Positions 14,195 to 22,145 of a stretch of DNA of 64,000 bases are shown piece by piece (position 1 is the first letter of the stretch; the number at the start of each line of letters is the position of its first letter). The stretch lies in assembly GCA_038229135.1 (NCBI GenBank), contig JBBROS010000003.1, positions 1 to 64,000 of the forward strand. Reading direction: 5' to 3'. The notes under the pieces are model-generated. The model saw nothing but the letters and a program-made list of their open reading frames with translations, did not search any database and was not told the origin of the DNA. Position numbers and translations under genes: made by a program. This stretch comes from JBBROS01 sp038229135 (GTDB lineage Bacteria > Pseudomonadota > Alphaproteobacteria > Acetobacterales > Acetobacteraceae).

Positions 14195-16614
14195 TGGACG
14201 ACCTGGTGCTGCTCGGCCGAACCCTTGCCCCGCCCACCATCGAGACGGTCCAGGCCGCCGTGGCACGGGCCTGCGCCCGCATCGCCCCAGTCTGGCCGCT
14301 CGCCGACTTCGTGGCCGTGAACCCCTTCGTGGGCCTGTCCGGCATGGGCTTCGCCGAGGCATGCGACTGGATGGGCGCGGTCGCAGGCGCCGAGATGCTG
14401 CCGCCCCGCTCCGCCTGGCGGGCCGCCCTGCGCGAGGGCCGGCTCACTTGCGCCGACCTCGACACCGCCCTGGCCCGGCACACCGGGCCCCACGGCCTGG
14501 ACCGTGCCGCCCTCCTCCACGCGCTGCACACGGACCGCACCCCGCCCACCGCCAGCGTGCCGGACGTCGCGGACCTCCTGGGCCAGGCCGCCTTCGTGGC
14601 AGAGCGCATCTCCGCCTTCTGCGCCGCCTGGTTCGACGAAGGCCAGGCCGCCTGGCCGCTCGACCGCGGCCCTTCCATGTTCGCCGCCTGGCGCGACTGG
14701 GTCCGGCACGACCGCACCCCCGACGCCGCCGGCCTGCCCGGCCTCCGCCAGGCGCTCTGGGGCCCGGCCGACCCCCTGGCCACGATCGAGGCCGCCCTCG
14801 CCCGCCTGGGTGTGCGCGGCCCGGCGACGGACGCCATCCTGCACCGCGCCCTGCTCGGCATCGGCGGCTGGGCCGGGTTCGCGCGCGGGCGGGGTTGGGT
14901 GGCCGCCCTCGACGGCCGGCATGACGATACGCTGCAGGCCATCCTCGCCATCCGCCTCGCCTGGGACGCAGCGCTGCTCGCCACCGCCACGCAACCGCAG
15001 GCGGCCCAATGGCGGGCGGCGCTGGCCACCGTCCCCACCGCCACGCCCGACCCGGCGGAGCATGCGCCCGACCTCCTGCTGCTCGAGGCGGCCGAGATCG
15101 CAGTGCAGCGCCGGATCGAGGCCGGCCTCGCCCGCTCCGCCTCGGCACCGGACGCCCGCCCCGCCGTCCAGGCCGCCTTCTGCATCGACGTGCGGTCCGA
15201 GCCCTATCGCCGCGCGTTCGAGCAGGCGATCCCGGGCGTGGAGACCATCGGGTTCGCGGGCTTCTACGGCGTGGCCATGGAGTGGCTGCCCCGAGGCGCC
15301 GCGGAGGGGCTGGCCGCGGGCCGCGCGCAATGCCCGGTGCTGTTGCAGCCGGGTGTGCGCGTGTGCGAGGCGGTGCTGGACGGCGCCGTCCCCCGCATGG
15401 CCGCATGGCAGCGCATGGTGGGTGCATGGCGCGCCTGGAAGGGCGGCGCCGCCTCGTGCTTCCCCTTCGTCGAGGTGACCGGTCTCGCGGCCGGGCTGCG
15501 CCTCGTGGCCGACGGATTTGGCTGGCGCCGGGCCCGCCAGCCGGGTGGCCGGCCGGACCTCGAGCCGGGCGAGGCTTGCGGCCACCCCACGGGCATCGCC
15601 TCGTCTGCCCGGGTGGACACGGCCGAAGCCGTGCTGCGGGCCATGTCGCTGGCCCGCGGCACCCTTGCGCGGCTCGTGCTGCTCGCCGGGCACGAGGGCG
15701 CTTCGGTCAACAACCCGCACGCGGCCGGGCTCGATTGCGGCGCCTGCGGCGGCCATGGCGGCGGCCCGAACGCGCGCGTGGTGGCGCTGCTCCTGAACGA
15801 CCCGTCGGTCCGCGCCGGCCTCGCCGCACGCGGGCTCGTCTTGCCCTCGGACAGCTGGGTGCTCGCCGCAACCCATGACACCACCAGCGACGACGTGGCG
15901 CTGCACGACACGGAGTTGGTGCCGCCCACGCACCTGGCCGACCTGGCCGCGCTCGAGGCCGGGCTGGACGCAGCCTCCCACCTCGCCCGCCTGGCCCGCG
16001 CCCCCGGGCTCGGCGTCACGCCGGAGGCGCGCAGGCTCGAGATCACGCCGGCGGCGCGCAGGCTCGACATGCTCGTCCGCCGCCGCACGCGGGACTGGGC
16101 GCAGGTCCGCCCCGAGTGGGCCCTGGCCGGCAACGCCGCCTTCATCGCCGCCCCACGCGCTCGCACGCGCGGCATGGACCTCGAGGGCCGCGCCTTCCTC
16201 CACAGCTACGACTGGCGGCAGGACACGGGGTTCGCCACGCTCACCCTGATCCTGACCGCCCCCATGGTCGTCGCGAGCTGGATCAACCTGCAATATTACG
16301 GCTCCGTCGTGGACAACCGCGTGTTCGGCGCCGGGGACAAGGTGCTGCACAACCTTGTTGGCGGCGTCGGCGTGCTCGAGGGCAATGGCGGCGACCTCCG
16401 CGTCGGCCTCCCCTGGCAGTCGCTGCACGACGGCACCCGCCTCCGCCACGACCCGGTGCGTCTCAGCGTCTATGTGGACGCTCCCCTCCCCGCCATCGAA
16501 GCCGTGCTGGACGCACAGCCCGACGTGGCGGCACTGGTCCGCAACGGCTGGCTGCACCTCTTCCGGGTCGGCGAGAACGGGCACGTCGCACGGCTCCGGA
16601 AGCAGCCCGGCTGA
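14191..16614 (+). CDS. dabA: DabA, DUF2309 carbonic-anhydrase-like subunit of the DAB pump
   Basis: An 807-residue soluble subunit that binds DabB and hydrates CO2 vectorially to trap bicarbonate in the cytoplasm. The beta-carbonic-anhydrase-like zinc site is visible: Cys331 and Asp333 in CIDVRSE, His501 in GHEGAS, and Cys516 in GLDCGAC. The His-Cys spacing of 15 equals that of characterised DabA. ASWINLQYYGSVVDN near the C-terminus is also conserved. It is translationally coupled to dabB. A 27-bp tandem duplication adds TPEARRLEI/TPAARRLDM at residues 610-627. Confidence 0.93.
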   Translation: MMDDLVLLGRTLAPPTIETVQAAVARACARIAPVWPLADFVAVNPFVGLSGMGFAEACDWMGAVAGAEMLPPRSAWRAALREGRLTCADLDTALARHTGPHGLDRAALLHALHTDRTPPTASVPDVADLLGQAAFVAERISAFCAAWFDEGQAAWPLDRGPSMFAAWRDWVRHDRTPDAAGLPGLRQALWGPADPLATIEAALARLGVRGPATDAILHRALLGIGGWAGFARGRGWVAALDGRHDDTLQAILAIRLAWDAALLATATQPQAAQWRAALATVPTATPDPAEHAPDLLLLEAAEIAVQRRIEAGLARSASAPDARPAVQAAFCIDVRSEPYRRAFEQAIPGVETIGFAGFYGVAMEWLPRGAAEGLAAGRAQCPVLLQPGVRVCEAVLDGAVPRMAAWQRMVGAWRAWKGGAASCFPFVEVTGLAAGLRLVADGFGWRRARQPGGRPDLEPGEACGHPTGIASSARVDTAEAVLRAMSLARGTLARLVLLAGHEGASVNNPHAAGLDCGACGGHGGGPNARVVALLLNDPSVRAGLAARGLVLPSDSWVLAATHDTTSDDVALHDTELVPPTHLADLAALEAGLDAASHLARLARAPGLGVTPEARRLEITPAARRLDMLVRRRTRDWAQVRPEWALAGNAAFIAAPRARTRGMDLEGRAFLHSYDWRQDTGFATLTLILTAPMVVASWINLQYYGSVVDNRVFGAGDKVLHNLVGGVGVLEGNGGDLRVGLPWQSLHDGTRLRHDPVRLSVYVDAPLPAIEAVLDAQPDVAALVRNGWLHLFRVGENGHVARLRKQPG
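16018..16071. repeat. 27-bp tandem duplication inside dabA
   Basis: Two adjacent 27-mers match at 24 of 27 positions and are in frame, duplicating nine residues (TPEARRLEI then TPAARRLDM). Confidence 0.9.
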
Positions 16615-16672
16615 TGGCCGAGCTGCAACGAACCGGGCCCCCGAACGTTGCCTGTGCAACAGGAGCCTGGCC

Positions 16673-17527
16673 ATGCGTGACGACGATCTTCGCATCTCGA
16701 CCAACGTGGAGGACCGCCGCGGCATGTCGGGCGGCGCCAAGGGCGGCCTCGGCATCGGCGCCGTGATCGTGCTCACCCTCATCGGCTGGGCCACCGGCAT
16801 CGACCCGAGCACCCTCATCGGCGGCGCCGAGCTCGTCACCGGCGGCGGCCAGCCGCAAGTCGCCCAGCAGACCAGGCCCGGCGCCCCCGCCGACGAGATC
16901 GGCACCTTCGTCGCCCGCGTGCTCGGCGAGACGGAAGACGTCTGGGGCCAACTCCTCCCACAGCAGGCCGGCCGCCCTTACGAAAAACCGGTCCTCGTCC
17001 TGTTCAACGGCGTCACCCAGTCCGGCTGCGGCACCGCCCAATCCGCCATGGGCCCGTTCTATTGCCCTATCGATCGCAAACTCTACCTGGACACCGCGTT
17101 CTTTCAGGACATGCAACGCCGCATGGGCGGCGGCGGCCAGTTCGCCTACGCCTACGTCGTCGCCCACGAAGTCGGCCACCACATCCAGAACCTCGTCGGA
17201 CTCCTGCCCAAGGTGCAACAGGCCGAGCAGACCGCCGACAAGGCCGCCGCCAACGGCCTTTCCGTGCGCACCGAACTCATGGCCGACTGCCTCGCCGGCG
17301 TCTGGGCCAAGACCATGAACGCCCGCCACCACAACATCGACGACAATGACCTCCGGCAGGCCGTCGACACCGCCAGCGCCATCGGCGACGACCGCCTCGC
17401 CCGCCAGGCCGGCCGCGCCGCCGTGCCGGACAGCTTCACCCACGGCTCCAGCCAGCAGCGCGTCCAGTGGCTCACCACCGGCTTCCAGCAGGGCACCATC
17501 CAGGGCTGCAACACGTTCCAACGGTAA
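16673..17527 (+). CDS. neutral zinc metallopeptidase, YpfJ/KPN_02809 family
   Basis: A 284-residue membrane-anchored protein. The N-terminus has a glycine-rich stretch and one hydrophobic segment (GIGAVIVLTLIGWATG, about residues 28-43). The zinc-peptidase motif HEVGHH (H165, H169) follows YAYVVAHE. SGCGTAQSAMGPFYCP and a late ELMADCLAGVWA (the third zinc-ligand region) are hallmarks of the family. No substrate is established. It follows dabA by 58 bases on the same strand and may be co-transcribed, though its codon use matches the ordinary plus-strand genes. Confidence 0.9.
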   Translation: MRDDDLRISTNVEDRRGMSGGAKGGLGIGAVIVLTLIGWATGIDPSTLIGGAELVTGGGQPQVAQQTRPGAPADEIGTFVARVLGETEDVWGQLLPQQAGRPYEKPVLVLFNGVTQSGCGTAQSAMGPFYCPIDRKLYLDTAFFQDMQRRMGGGGQFAYAYVVAHEVGHHIQNLVGLLPKVQQAEQTADKAAANGLSVRTELMADCLAGVWAKTMNARHHNIDDNDLRQAVDTASAIGDDRLARQAGRAAVPDSFTHGSSQQRVQWLTTGFQQGTIQGCNTFQR

Positions 17528-17547
17528 GGCAGCACCGCCTCACTACC

Positions 17548-17582
17548 CGTCATCGCGAGCGAAGCGTGGCAATCCAGGGCCA
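17548..17582. repeat. family B palindromic repeat, half copy
   Basis: CGTCATCGCGAGCGAAGCGT then GGCAATCCAGGG. Only the left half of the longer family B palindrome is present. It lies between convergent genes. Confidence 0.75.
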
Positions 17583-17624
17583 GTTACCCGAACCAGCAAT
17601 CGCCTGACCCTGCACCGCAACGGC

Positions 17625-18083
17625 TCACTCCAGCGGCAGCGCCGTCGTGCTCTTCACCCGCTCCATGCTGAACCGGCTGCTTACGTTCTTGATCGGCACG
17701 GACCCGATCAGCCGCTTGTAGAACGCGTCATAGGCCGCGATGTCCCGCGCCACCACGCGCAGCATGTAGTCGATGTCGCCTGCCATCCGGTGCACCTCGA
17801 CCACCTCCGGAAACCCCGCGACAGCACGCGCGAACCGCTCGATCCAGTCCGGCGAATGGTCCCCCGCCTCGATCGACACGAAGACCGTCAGCCCGAGCCC
17901 CAGCCGCTCCGGGTTCAGCAGCGCCACCCGGCGCTCGATCGTCCCGTCAGCCTCCATCCGCTGGATCCGCTTCCAGCACGGCGTCTGAGACAGCCCCACC
18001 TGGTCCGCCATCGCCGCGATGGACAGCGTGCAATCCGCCTGCAGCAGTGCCAGCAGCTTCCGGTCGATCTTGTCCAGGCTCAC
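17625..18083 (-). CDS. Lrp/AsnC-family transcriptional regulator
   Basis: A 152-residue feast/famine regulator. The N-terminal helix-turn-helix reads LDKIDRKLLALLQADCTLSI and then VGLSQTPCWKRIQRM. The C-terminal RAM/AsnC ligand domain contains VVEVHRMAGDIDYMLRV and DAFYKRLIG. Members bind amino acids and control amino-acid metabolism or transport genes. It starts on a GTG only 13 bases after the prfC stop, so it probably forms an operon with prfC. No amino-acid exporter is adjacent to hint at its ligand. Confidence 0.92.
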   Translation of the reverse strand: MSLDKIDRKLLALLQADCTLSIAAMADQVGLSQTPCWKRIQRMEADGTIERRVALLNPERLGLGLTVFVSIEAGDHSPDWIERFARAVAGFPEVVEVHRMAGDIDYMLRVVARDIAAYDAFYKRLIGSVPIKNVSSRFSMERVKSTTALPLE

Positions 18084-18096
18084 GCGGCCCCCGCCT

Positions 18097-19632
18097 TCAC
18101 GCCACCACGGCCTCGGCCCGCACGTCCTTGATGTCCCGGAAGGTCAGCCCGGCGTTCTGCTCCGCCGCCCGCCGCATCATGAACAGGCTGCTGGCCAGGA
18201 ACACCGGGTCCCCATCCACGTCGTCGGCCATCCCCGTCCGGTTCTCGCCGATGAAGCGCTCGAGCAGCGCCCGCTCCCCCGTCACCCACCGTGCGAGCTG
18301 ATACGGCACCGGCTCGAAACCGATCCCCACGCCATACTCCCCCATCAGCCGCGCCTGCAGCACGTCCAGCTGCAGCGTGCCGACCACACCGACGATCGGC
18401 TGGCTGCCATCCTGCGGGCGGAACAGCTGCACCACCCCCTCCTCGGCCAGCTCCTGCAGCGCCTGGCGCAGCTTCTTGGCCTTCATCGCATCGTCCAGGC
18501 GCACCCGCCGCAGGATCTCGGGCGCGAAATACGGCACGCCCACGAAGTTGAGGTCCTCGTCCTCCGTCAACGTGTCGCCGATCCGCAGGGTCCCGTGGTT
18601 CGGGATGCCCACCACGTCGCCCGCCCACGCCTCCTCGGCGATCTGCCGGTCGCGCGCGAAGAAGAACTGCGGCGCATGCAGCGGGATGCTCTTGCCCGTC
18701 CGCACCTGGCGCAGCCGCATCCCTCGCACGATGCGGCCGCTGCACACCCGCGCGAAGGCAATCCTGTCCCGGTGGTTCGGGTCCATGTTCGCCTGGATCT
18801 TGAACACCAGCGCCGTCGGCTTGCTCTCCCCCGACTGCACCACCCGCGTATCCGCCGCCTGCGCACGCGGCGAGGGCCCGAACGCCACCAGGCTGTCCAG
18901 CAGGTCCGAAACCCCGATCTCCTTGATCGCACTGCCGAAGAACACCGGGGTCAGCGTCCCCTGGTCGAACGCCGCCCGGTCGAACTCCGGCAGCGCCGCC
19001 TGAACCAGCTCCAGCTCCTCGCCCAGCGCGATCATCCGCGGATCGGATTGGTCGAGCGGCTCCGTCAGGTGCATCTCCCGCGTCCGCACGTCATACGTGC
19101 CCGCGAACGTCGACGCACGGCCCACCGGCCACGTCACCGGCGCCGTGTCCAGCGCCAGCGTGTTCGCCACCTCGTCCACGATCTCGAACGGGTCCCGTGC
19201 CTCCCGGTCCATCTTGTTGATGAAGGTCAGGATCGGGATGTCCCGCAGCCGGCAGATCTCGAACAGCTTCCGCGTCCGCGCCTCGATGCCCTTGGCGGCA
19301 TCGATCACCATCACCGCGCTATCGACGGCCGTCAGCGTCCGATACGTGTCCTCGGAGAAATCCTCGTGCCCCGGCGTGTCCAGCAGGTTGAACACGCAGC
19401 CGCCATACTCGAACGTCATCACGGACGTGACGACGGAGATCCCGCGGTCTCGCTCGATCCCCATCCAGTCCGACCGCGTCCGCCGCCGCTCGCCCTTTGC
19501 CCTTACGTTACCCGCAAGCTGAATGGCGCCACCCGCCCGCAGCAGCCGCTCCGTCAGCGTGGTCTTGCCGGCGTCCGGGTGCGAGATGATGGCGAAGGTC
19601 CGCCGCCGGGCAATCTCTTCCTGAGGGGTCAT
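18097..19632 (-). CDS. prfC: peptide chain release factor 3
   Basis: A 511-residue translational GTPase that removes RF1/RF2 from the ribosome after termination. It has the P-loop SHPDAGKT (residues 18-25), switch region RGISVVTSVM, DTPGHEDFSEDTYR, the NKMD guanine motif, and the RF3-specific C-terminal half (FKIQANMDPNHRDRIAF, RQALQELAEEGVVQLF). Length fits the family; EF-G would be longer. The ATG at 19632 is followed upstream by a palindromic element and rpsD. Confidence 0.95.
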   Translation of the reverse strand: MTPQEEIARRRTFAIISHPDAGKTTLTERLLRAGGAIQLAGNVRAKGERRRTRSDWMGIERDRGISVVTSVMTFEYGGCVFNLLDTPGHEDFSEDTYRTLTAVDSAVMVIDAAKGIEARTRKLFEICRLRDIPILTFINKMDREARDPFEIVDEVANTLALDTAPVTWPVGRASTFAGTYDVRTREMHLTEPLDQSDPRMIALGEELELVQAALPEFDRAAFDQGTLTPVFFGSAIKEIGVSDLLDSLVAFGPSPRAQAADTRVVQSGESKPTALVFKIQANMDPNHRDRIAFARVCSGRIVRGMRLRQVRTGKSIPLHAPQFFFARDRQIAEEAWAGDVVGIPNHGTLRIGDTLTEDEDLNFVGVPYFAPEILRRVRLDDAMKAKKLRQALQELAEEGVVQLFRPQDGSQPIVGVVGTLQLDVLQARLMGEYGVGIGFEPVPYQLARWVTGERALLERFIGENRTGMADDVDGDPVFLASSLFMMRRAAEQNAGLTFRDIKDVRAEAVVA

Positions 19633-19646
19633 GAGGGCTCGCTCTA

Positions 19647-19683
19647 CTCCCCCTCCCCGTGCGGGAGGGGGCGGGGGGAGGGG
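19647..19683 (+). repeat. GC palindromic element (family A), copy 9
   Basis: TCCCCCTCCCCGTGCGGGAG then GGGGCGGGGGGAGGGG, between rpsD and prfC. Both genes are on the minus strand but the element is in plus orientation. Confidence 0.85.
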
Positions 19684-19702
19684 TGGCCGGCGGAGCCAGC
19701 CG

Positions 19703-20320
19703 TTACCGCGAGTAGAACTCCACCACCAGGTTCGGCTCCATCGTCACCGGATACGGCACGTCCGACAGCTTCGGCGCGCGGCCGAAGCGGCCCTTCATGG
19801 CCCGGTGGTCCACCTCGAGGTAGTCCGGCACGTCCCGCTCGCCGCTCTGCGCGCTGTCCAGCACCACTGCGAGCTGCTTGGACTTCTCGCGTACCTCGAT
19901 CTCGTCACCGTCCTTCACCAGGAAGCTCGGGATGTTGACCCGGCGCCCGTTCACCGTGATGTGCCCGTGGTTCACGAACTGCCGCGCCGCGAAGGGAGTG
20001 ATCGCGAACTTCATGCGGTAGATCACGGCATCCAGCCGGCGCTCGAGCAGCTCAATAAGGTTCTCCGAGGTGTCGCCCTTGCGGCGCACGGCCTCGTCGT
20101 AATACTTGCGGAACTGCTTCTCGCTAATGTTGCCGTAATAGCCCTTCAGCTTCTGCTTCGCCATGAGCTGAACGCCGAAGTCGGTCGGCTTCTGCTTGCG
20201 GCGCTGCCCATGCTGCCCGGGGCCATACTCGCGCTTGTTGATCGGGCTCTTGGCCCGGCCCCACAGGTTCACACCCAGGCGGCGGTTGATCTTGTACTTG
20301 CTTTCGACGCGCTTGGTCAT
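19703..20320 (-). CDS. rpsD: 30S ribosomal protein S4
   Basis: A 205-residue primary 16S rRNA-binding protein that nucleates 30S assembly. It starts MTKRVESKYKINRRLG, has YGPGQHGQ and KQKLKGYYG, and contains the S4 RNA-binding domain (RLDAVIYRMKFA, ARQFVNHGHITVNGRRV). The ending EPNLVVEFYSR is typical. The ATG at 20320 gives the family length exactly; a longer frame exists but is not supported. It is a stand-alone alphaproteobacterial-type S4 gene, not part of an S10/alpha operon here. Confidence 0.97.
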   Translation of the reverse strand: MTKRVESKYKINRRLGVNLWGRAKSPINKREYGPGQHGQRRKQKPTDFGVQLMAKQKLKGYYGNISEKQFRKYYDEAVRRKGDTSENLIELLERRLDAVIYRMKFAITPFAARQFVNHGHITVNGRRVNIPSFLVKDGDEIEVREKSKQLAVVLDSAQSGERDVPDYLEVDHRAMKGRFGRAPKLSDVPYPVTMEPNLVVEFYSR

Positions 20321-20543
20321 GGCGCGGCACTCCATTCTATGTGTCGCCCGCCATTCCGGCTGGTGCGGCTTGTTGCACCGGTAGGCCCCGCCCCGAATGG
20401 GCGAAGGCGGGCGCAGGCCCCGAAGGCCCGTCCACGTTCCCGGCAGTGGCGGCGACCTACCCCCCAACCCACCCCGTTGTCAAACCGGGACCTCGCCAAA
20501 CCGGGCGCTTGTCAAACAGATCGGGCAGGCTACGTTCCGCCGC

Positions 20544-20750
20544 ATGATAACACGCGGCGAAATCCTCTGGCTCGGAATCGCATCCGGCACCACGGGCGGA
20601 CTGATCGGCGGCATGATGCTCGGCGTCGGCATGGACCTGGCCGTCAACGGCCAGCCCTGGGGCATCCTTCTCGTCATGATCGGCGGCCCCGCCTCCGCCC
20701 TCATCGGCTGGCTCCTTGCCCGCCGCCTTGCCAGCCAGTTGCCCCAATAG
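20544..20750 (+). CDS. small membrane protein of unknown function (68 aa)
   Basis: Not recognised. The product has two predicted hydrophobic segments (LIGGMMLGVGMDLAV region and WGILLVMIGGPASALIGWLL) joined by a short NGQPW loop, and ends RRLASQLPQ. It is glycine-rich and probably a two-helix inner-membrane protein. It is divergent from rpsD; the 223-base gap between them shows nothing else I can name. An in-frame upstream extension is open but has no good ribosome binding site. Confidence 0.55.
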   Translation: MITRGEILWLGIASGTTGGLIGGMMLGVGMDLAVNGQPWGILLVMIGGPASALIGWLLARRLASQLPQ

Positions 20751-20756
20751 CGCCTC

Positions 20757-20842
20757 ACTGCGAGCGAAGCGTGGCATTCCAGGGGCCACACGCCTGCTCT
20801 CGGCGGCTCCTGGATCGCCACGCCTTCGGCTCGCGATGACGG
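20757..20842. repeat. family B palindromic repeat, full copy
   Basis: The left arm GAGCGAAGCGTGGCATTCCA and right arm TGGATCGCCACGCCTTCGGC are imperfect reverse complements around a GC-rich centre. The element fills the gap between two convergent genes. Confidence 0.85.
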
Positions 20843-20846
20843 CGCT

Positions 20847-22070
20847 TCAGCTCCGCACCAGCGAACACCCTCCCTCGCTCACCGGCCGCCAGCTCTCCTC
20901 CGCCGGCGTCGTCGCCACCAGCTTGAGTACGTCCCACGTCGAACGCATATCCTTCGGCGCCTTCGCCTCGAACAGGTAGGCCGGGAACAGCGCCCGCCCA
21001 TCCTCCCGGATGCGCCCGCGCCCGAAGGCGATGTCCTCCGTCGGCATCGCCTTCATCTGCGCCACCACGGCCGCGCCGTCGTGCATCTTCGCCGCCCCGA
21101 CCGCCTTGACCGCCTTCAGGTAGTGCAGCGTGCCCGCATAGCACCCGGCCTGGATCATGTTCGGCGGATGCTTCTGCGGCATCTGGTCGATCACCCGCTT
21201 CGTCAGCGCCCGCGTCCCGTCGTTCAGGTCCCAGTAGAACGACCCGGTCAGGTACAGGCCCTGCGCCAGCTCCCGCCCGATCGCGTCCACGTCCGTCGGG
21301 TGCGCCAGCAGCGCCGCCATCCGCATGGACTTGTTCAGCCCGAACTCGTGCGCCTGCTTCACCCCGTTCACCGTGTCGTTGCCCGCACTCGCGAACCCGA
21401 TCACGTTCGCCCCGCTCGCCTGCGCCTGCAGCAGGTAGCTCGAGAAATCCGTCGTCTCCGGGAACGGATACGCCGCCCGCCCCATGACCTTGCCGCCCGA
21501 TGCCACCACGAACCGCGCCGCATCCCGCTCCAGCTGCTGCCCGAACACGTAGTCGGCCGTGATGAAGAACCACTTGTCGCCCCCGGCCTTCACCAGCTGC
21601 GAGGCCGTGCTCCGGCTCAGCATGAACGTGTCGTACGTCCAGTGCACCGTGTTCGGCGTGCAAGCCACCCCCGTCAGGTCCGCCGTGCCGCCGCCCGAGT
21701 TCACCATCACCTTGTTCTTGTCCCGGACCACCCCCGCCACCGCAAGCGCCACGGACGAGGTCGGCAAGTCCAGCACCATGTCCACCTGGTCCCGGTCGAA
21801 CCATTGCCGGGCGATGCTGATGGACACGTCCGGCTTGTTCTGGTGGTCCGCCGAGATCAGCTCCACCCTGAATCCCTGGTCCCCGAATTCCGCCACCGCC
21901 GCCTGCGCGCACACCACGCTGCCCGCCCCGGTGTTGTCCCGATAAGGCCCCGACCGGTCGTTCAGAACCCCGATCCGGACCACGTTCGACTGCGCCCCAC
22001 TCGACTGAGCCCGAGCCACATACGGCGCGGCAAGCGCTGTCCCAACGATCAAGCGACGACTGATCGGCAT
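20847..22070 (-). CDS. ABC transporter substrate-binding protein (branched-chain amino acid type)
   Basis: A 407-residue periplasmic binding protein of the Peripla_BP_6/LivK class. The signal peptide MPISRRLIVGTALAAPYVARA precedes VVRIGVLNDRSGPYRDNTG, the usual first lobe. VNSGGGTADLTGVACTPNTVH and TADYVFGQQLERD continue the fold. GGAGGG lies seven bases before the ATG at 22070; the ATG at 22076 is too close to it. No permease or ATPase genes are near, so it is an orphan receptor, common in Acetobacteraceae and Burkholderiales. The ligand is unknown; aromatic acids or amides are possible. Confidence 0.88.
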   Translation of the reverse strand: MPISRRLIVGTALAAPYVARAQSSGAQSNVVRIGVLNDRSGPYRDNTGAGSVVCAQAAVAEFGDQGFRVELISADHQNKPDVSISIARQWFDRDQVDMVLDLPTSSVALAVAGVVRDKNKVMVNSGGGTADLTGVACTPNTVHWTYDTFMLSRSTASQLVKAGGDKWFFITADYVFGQQLERDAARFVVASGGKVMGRAAYPFPETTDFSSYLLQAQASGANVIGFASAGNDTVNGVKQAHEFGLNKSMRMAALLAHPTDVDAIGRELAQGLYLTGSFYWDLNDGTRALTKRVIDQMPQKHPPNMIQAGCYAGTLHYLKAVKAVGAAKMHDGAAVVAQMKAMPTEDIAFGRGRIREDGRALFPAYLFEAKAPKDMRSTWDVLKLVATTPAEESWRPVSEGGCSLVRS

Positions 22071-22145
22071 CGGCATTCCCTCCGGTTTTGCGGTGATCCT
22101 GCCCTGGTTCGGACGGCCCGCCAACTCACCGCGTCGTGCGCCCGC

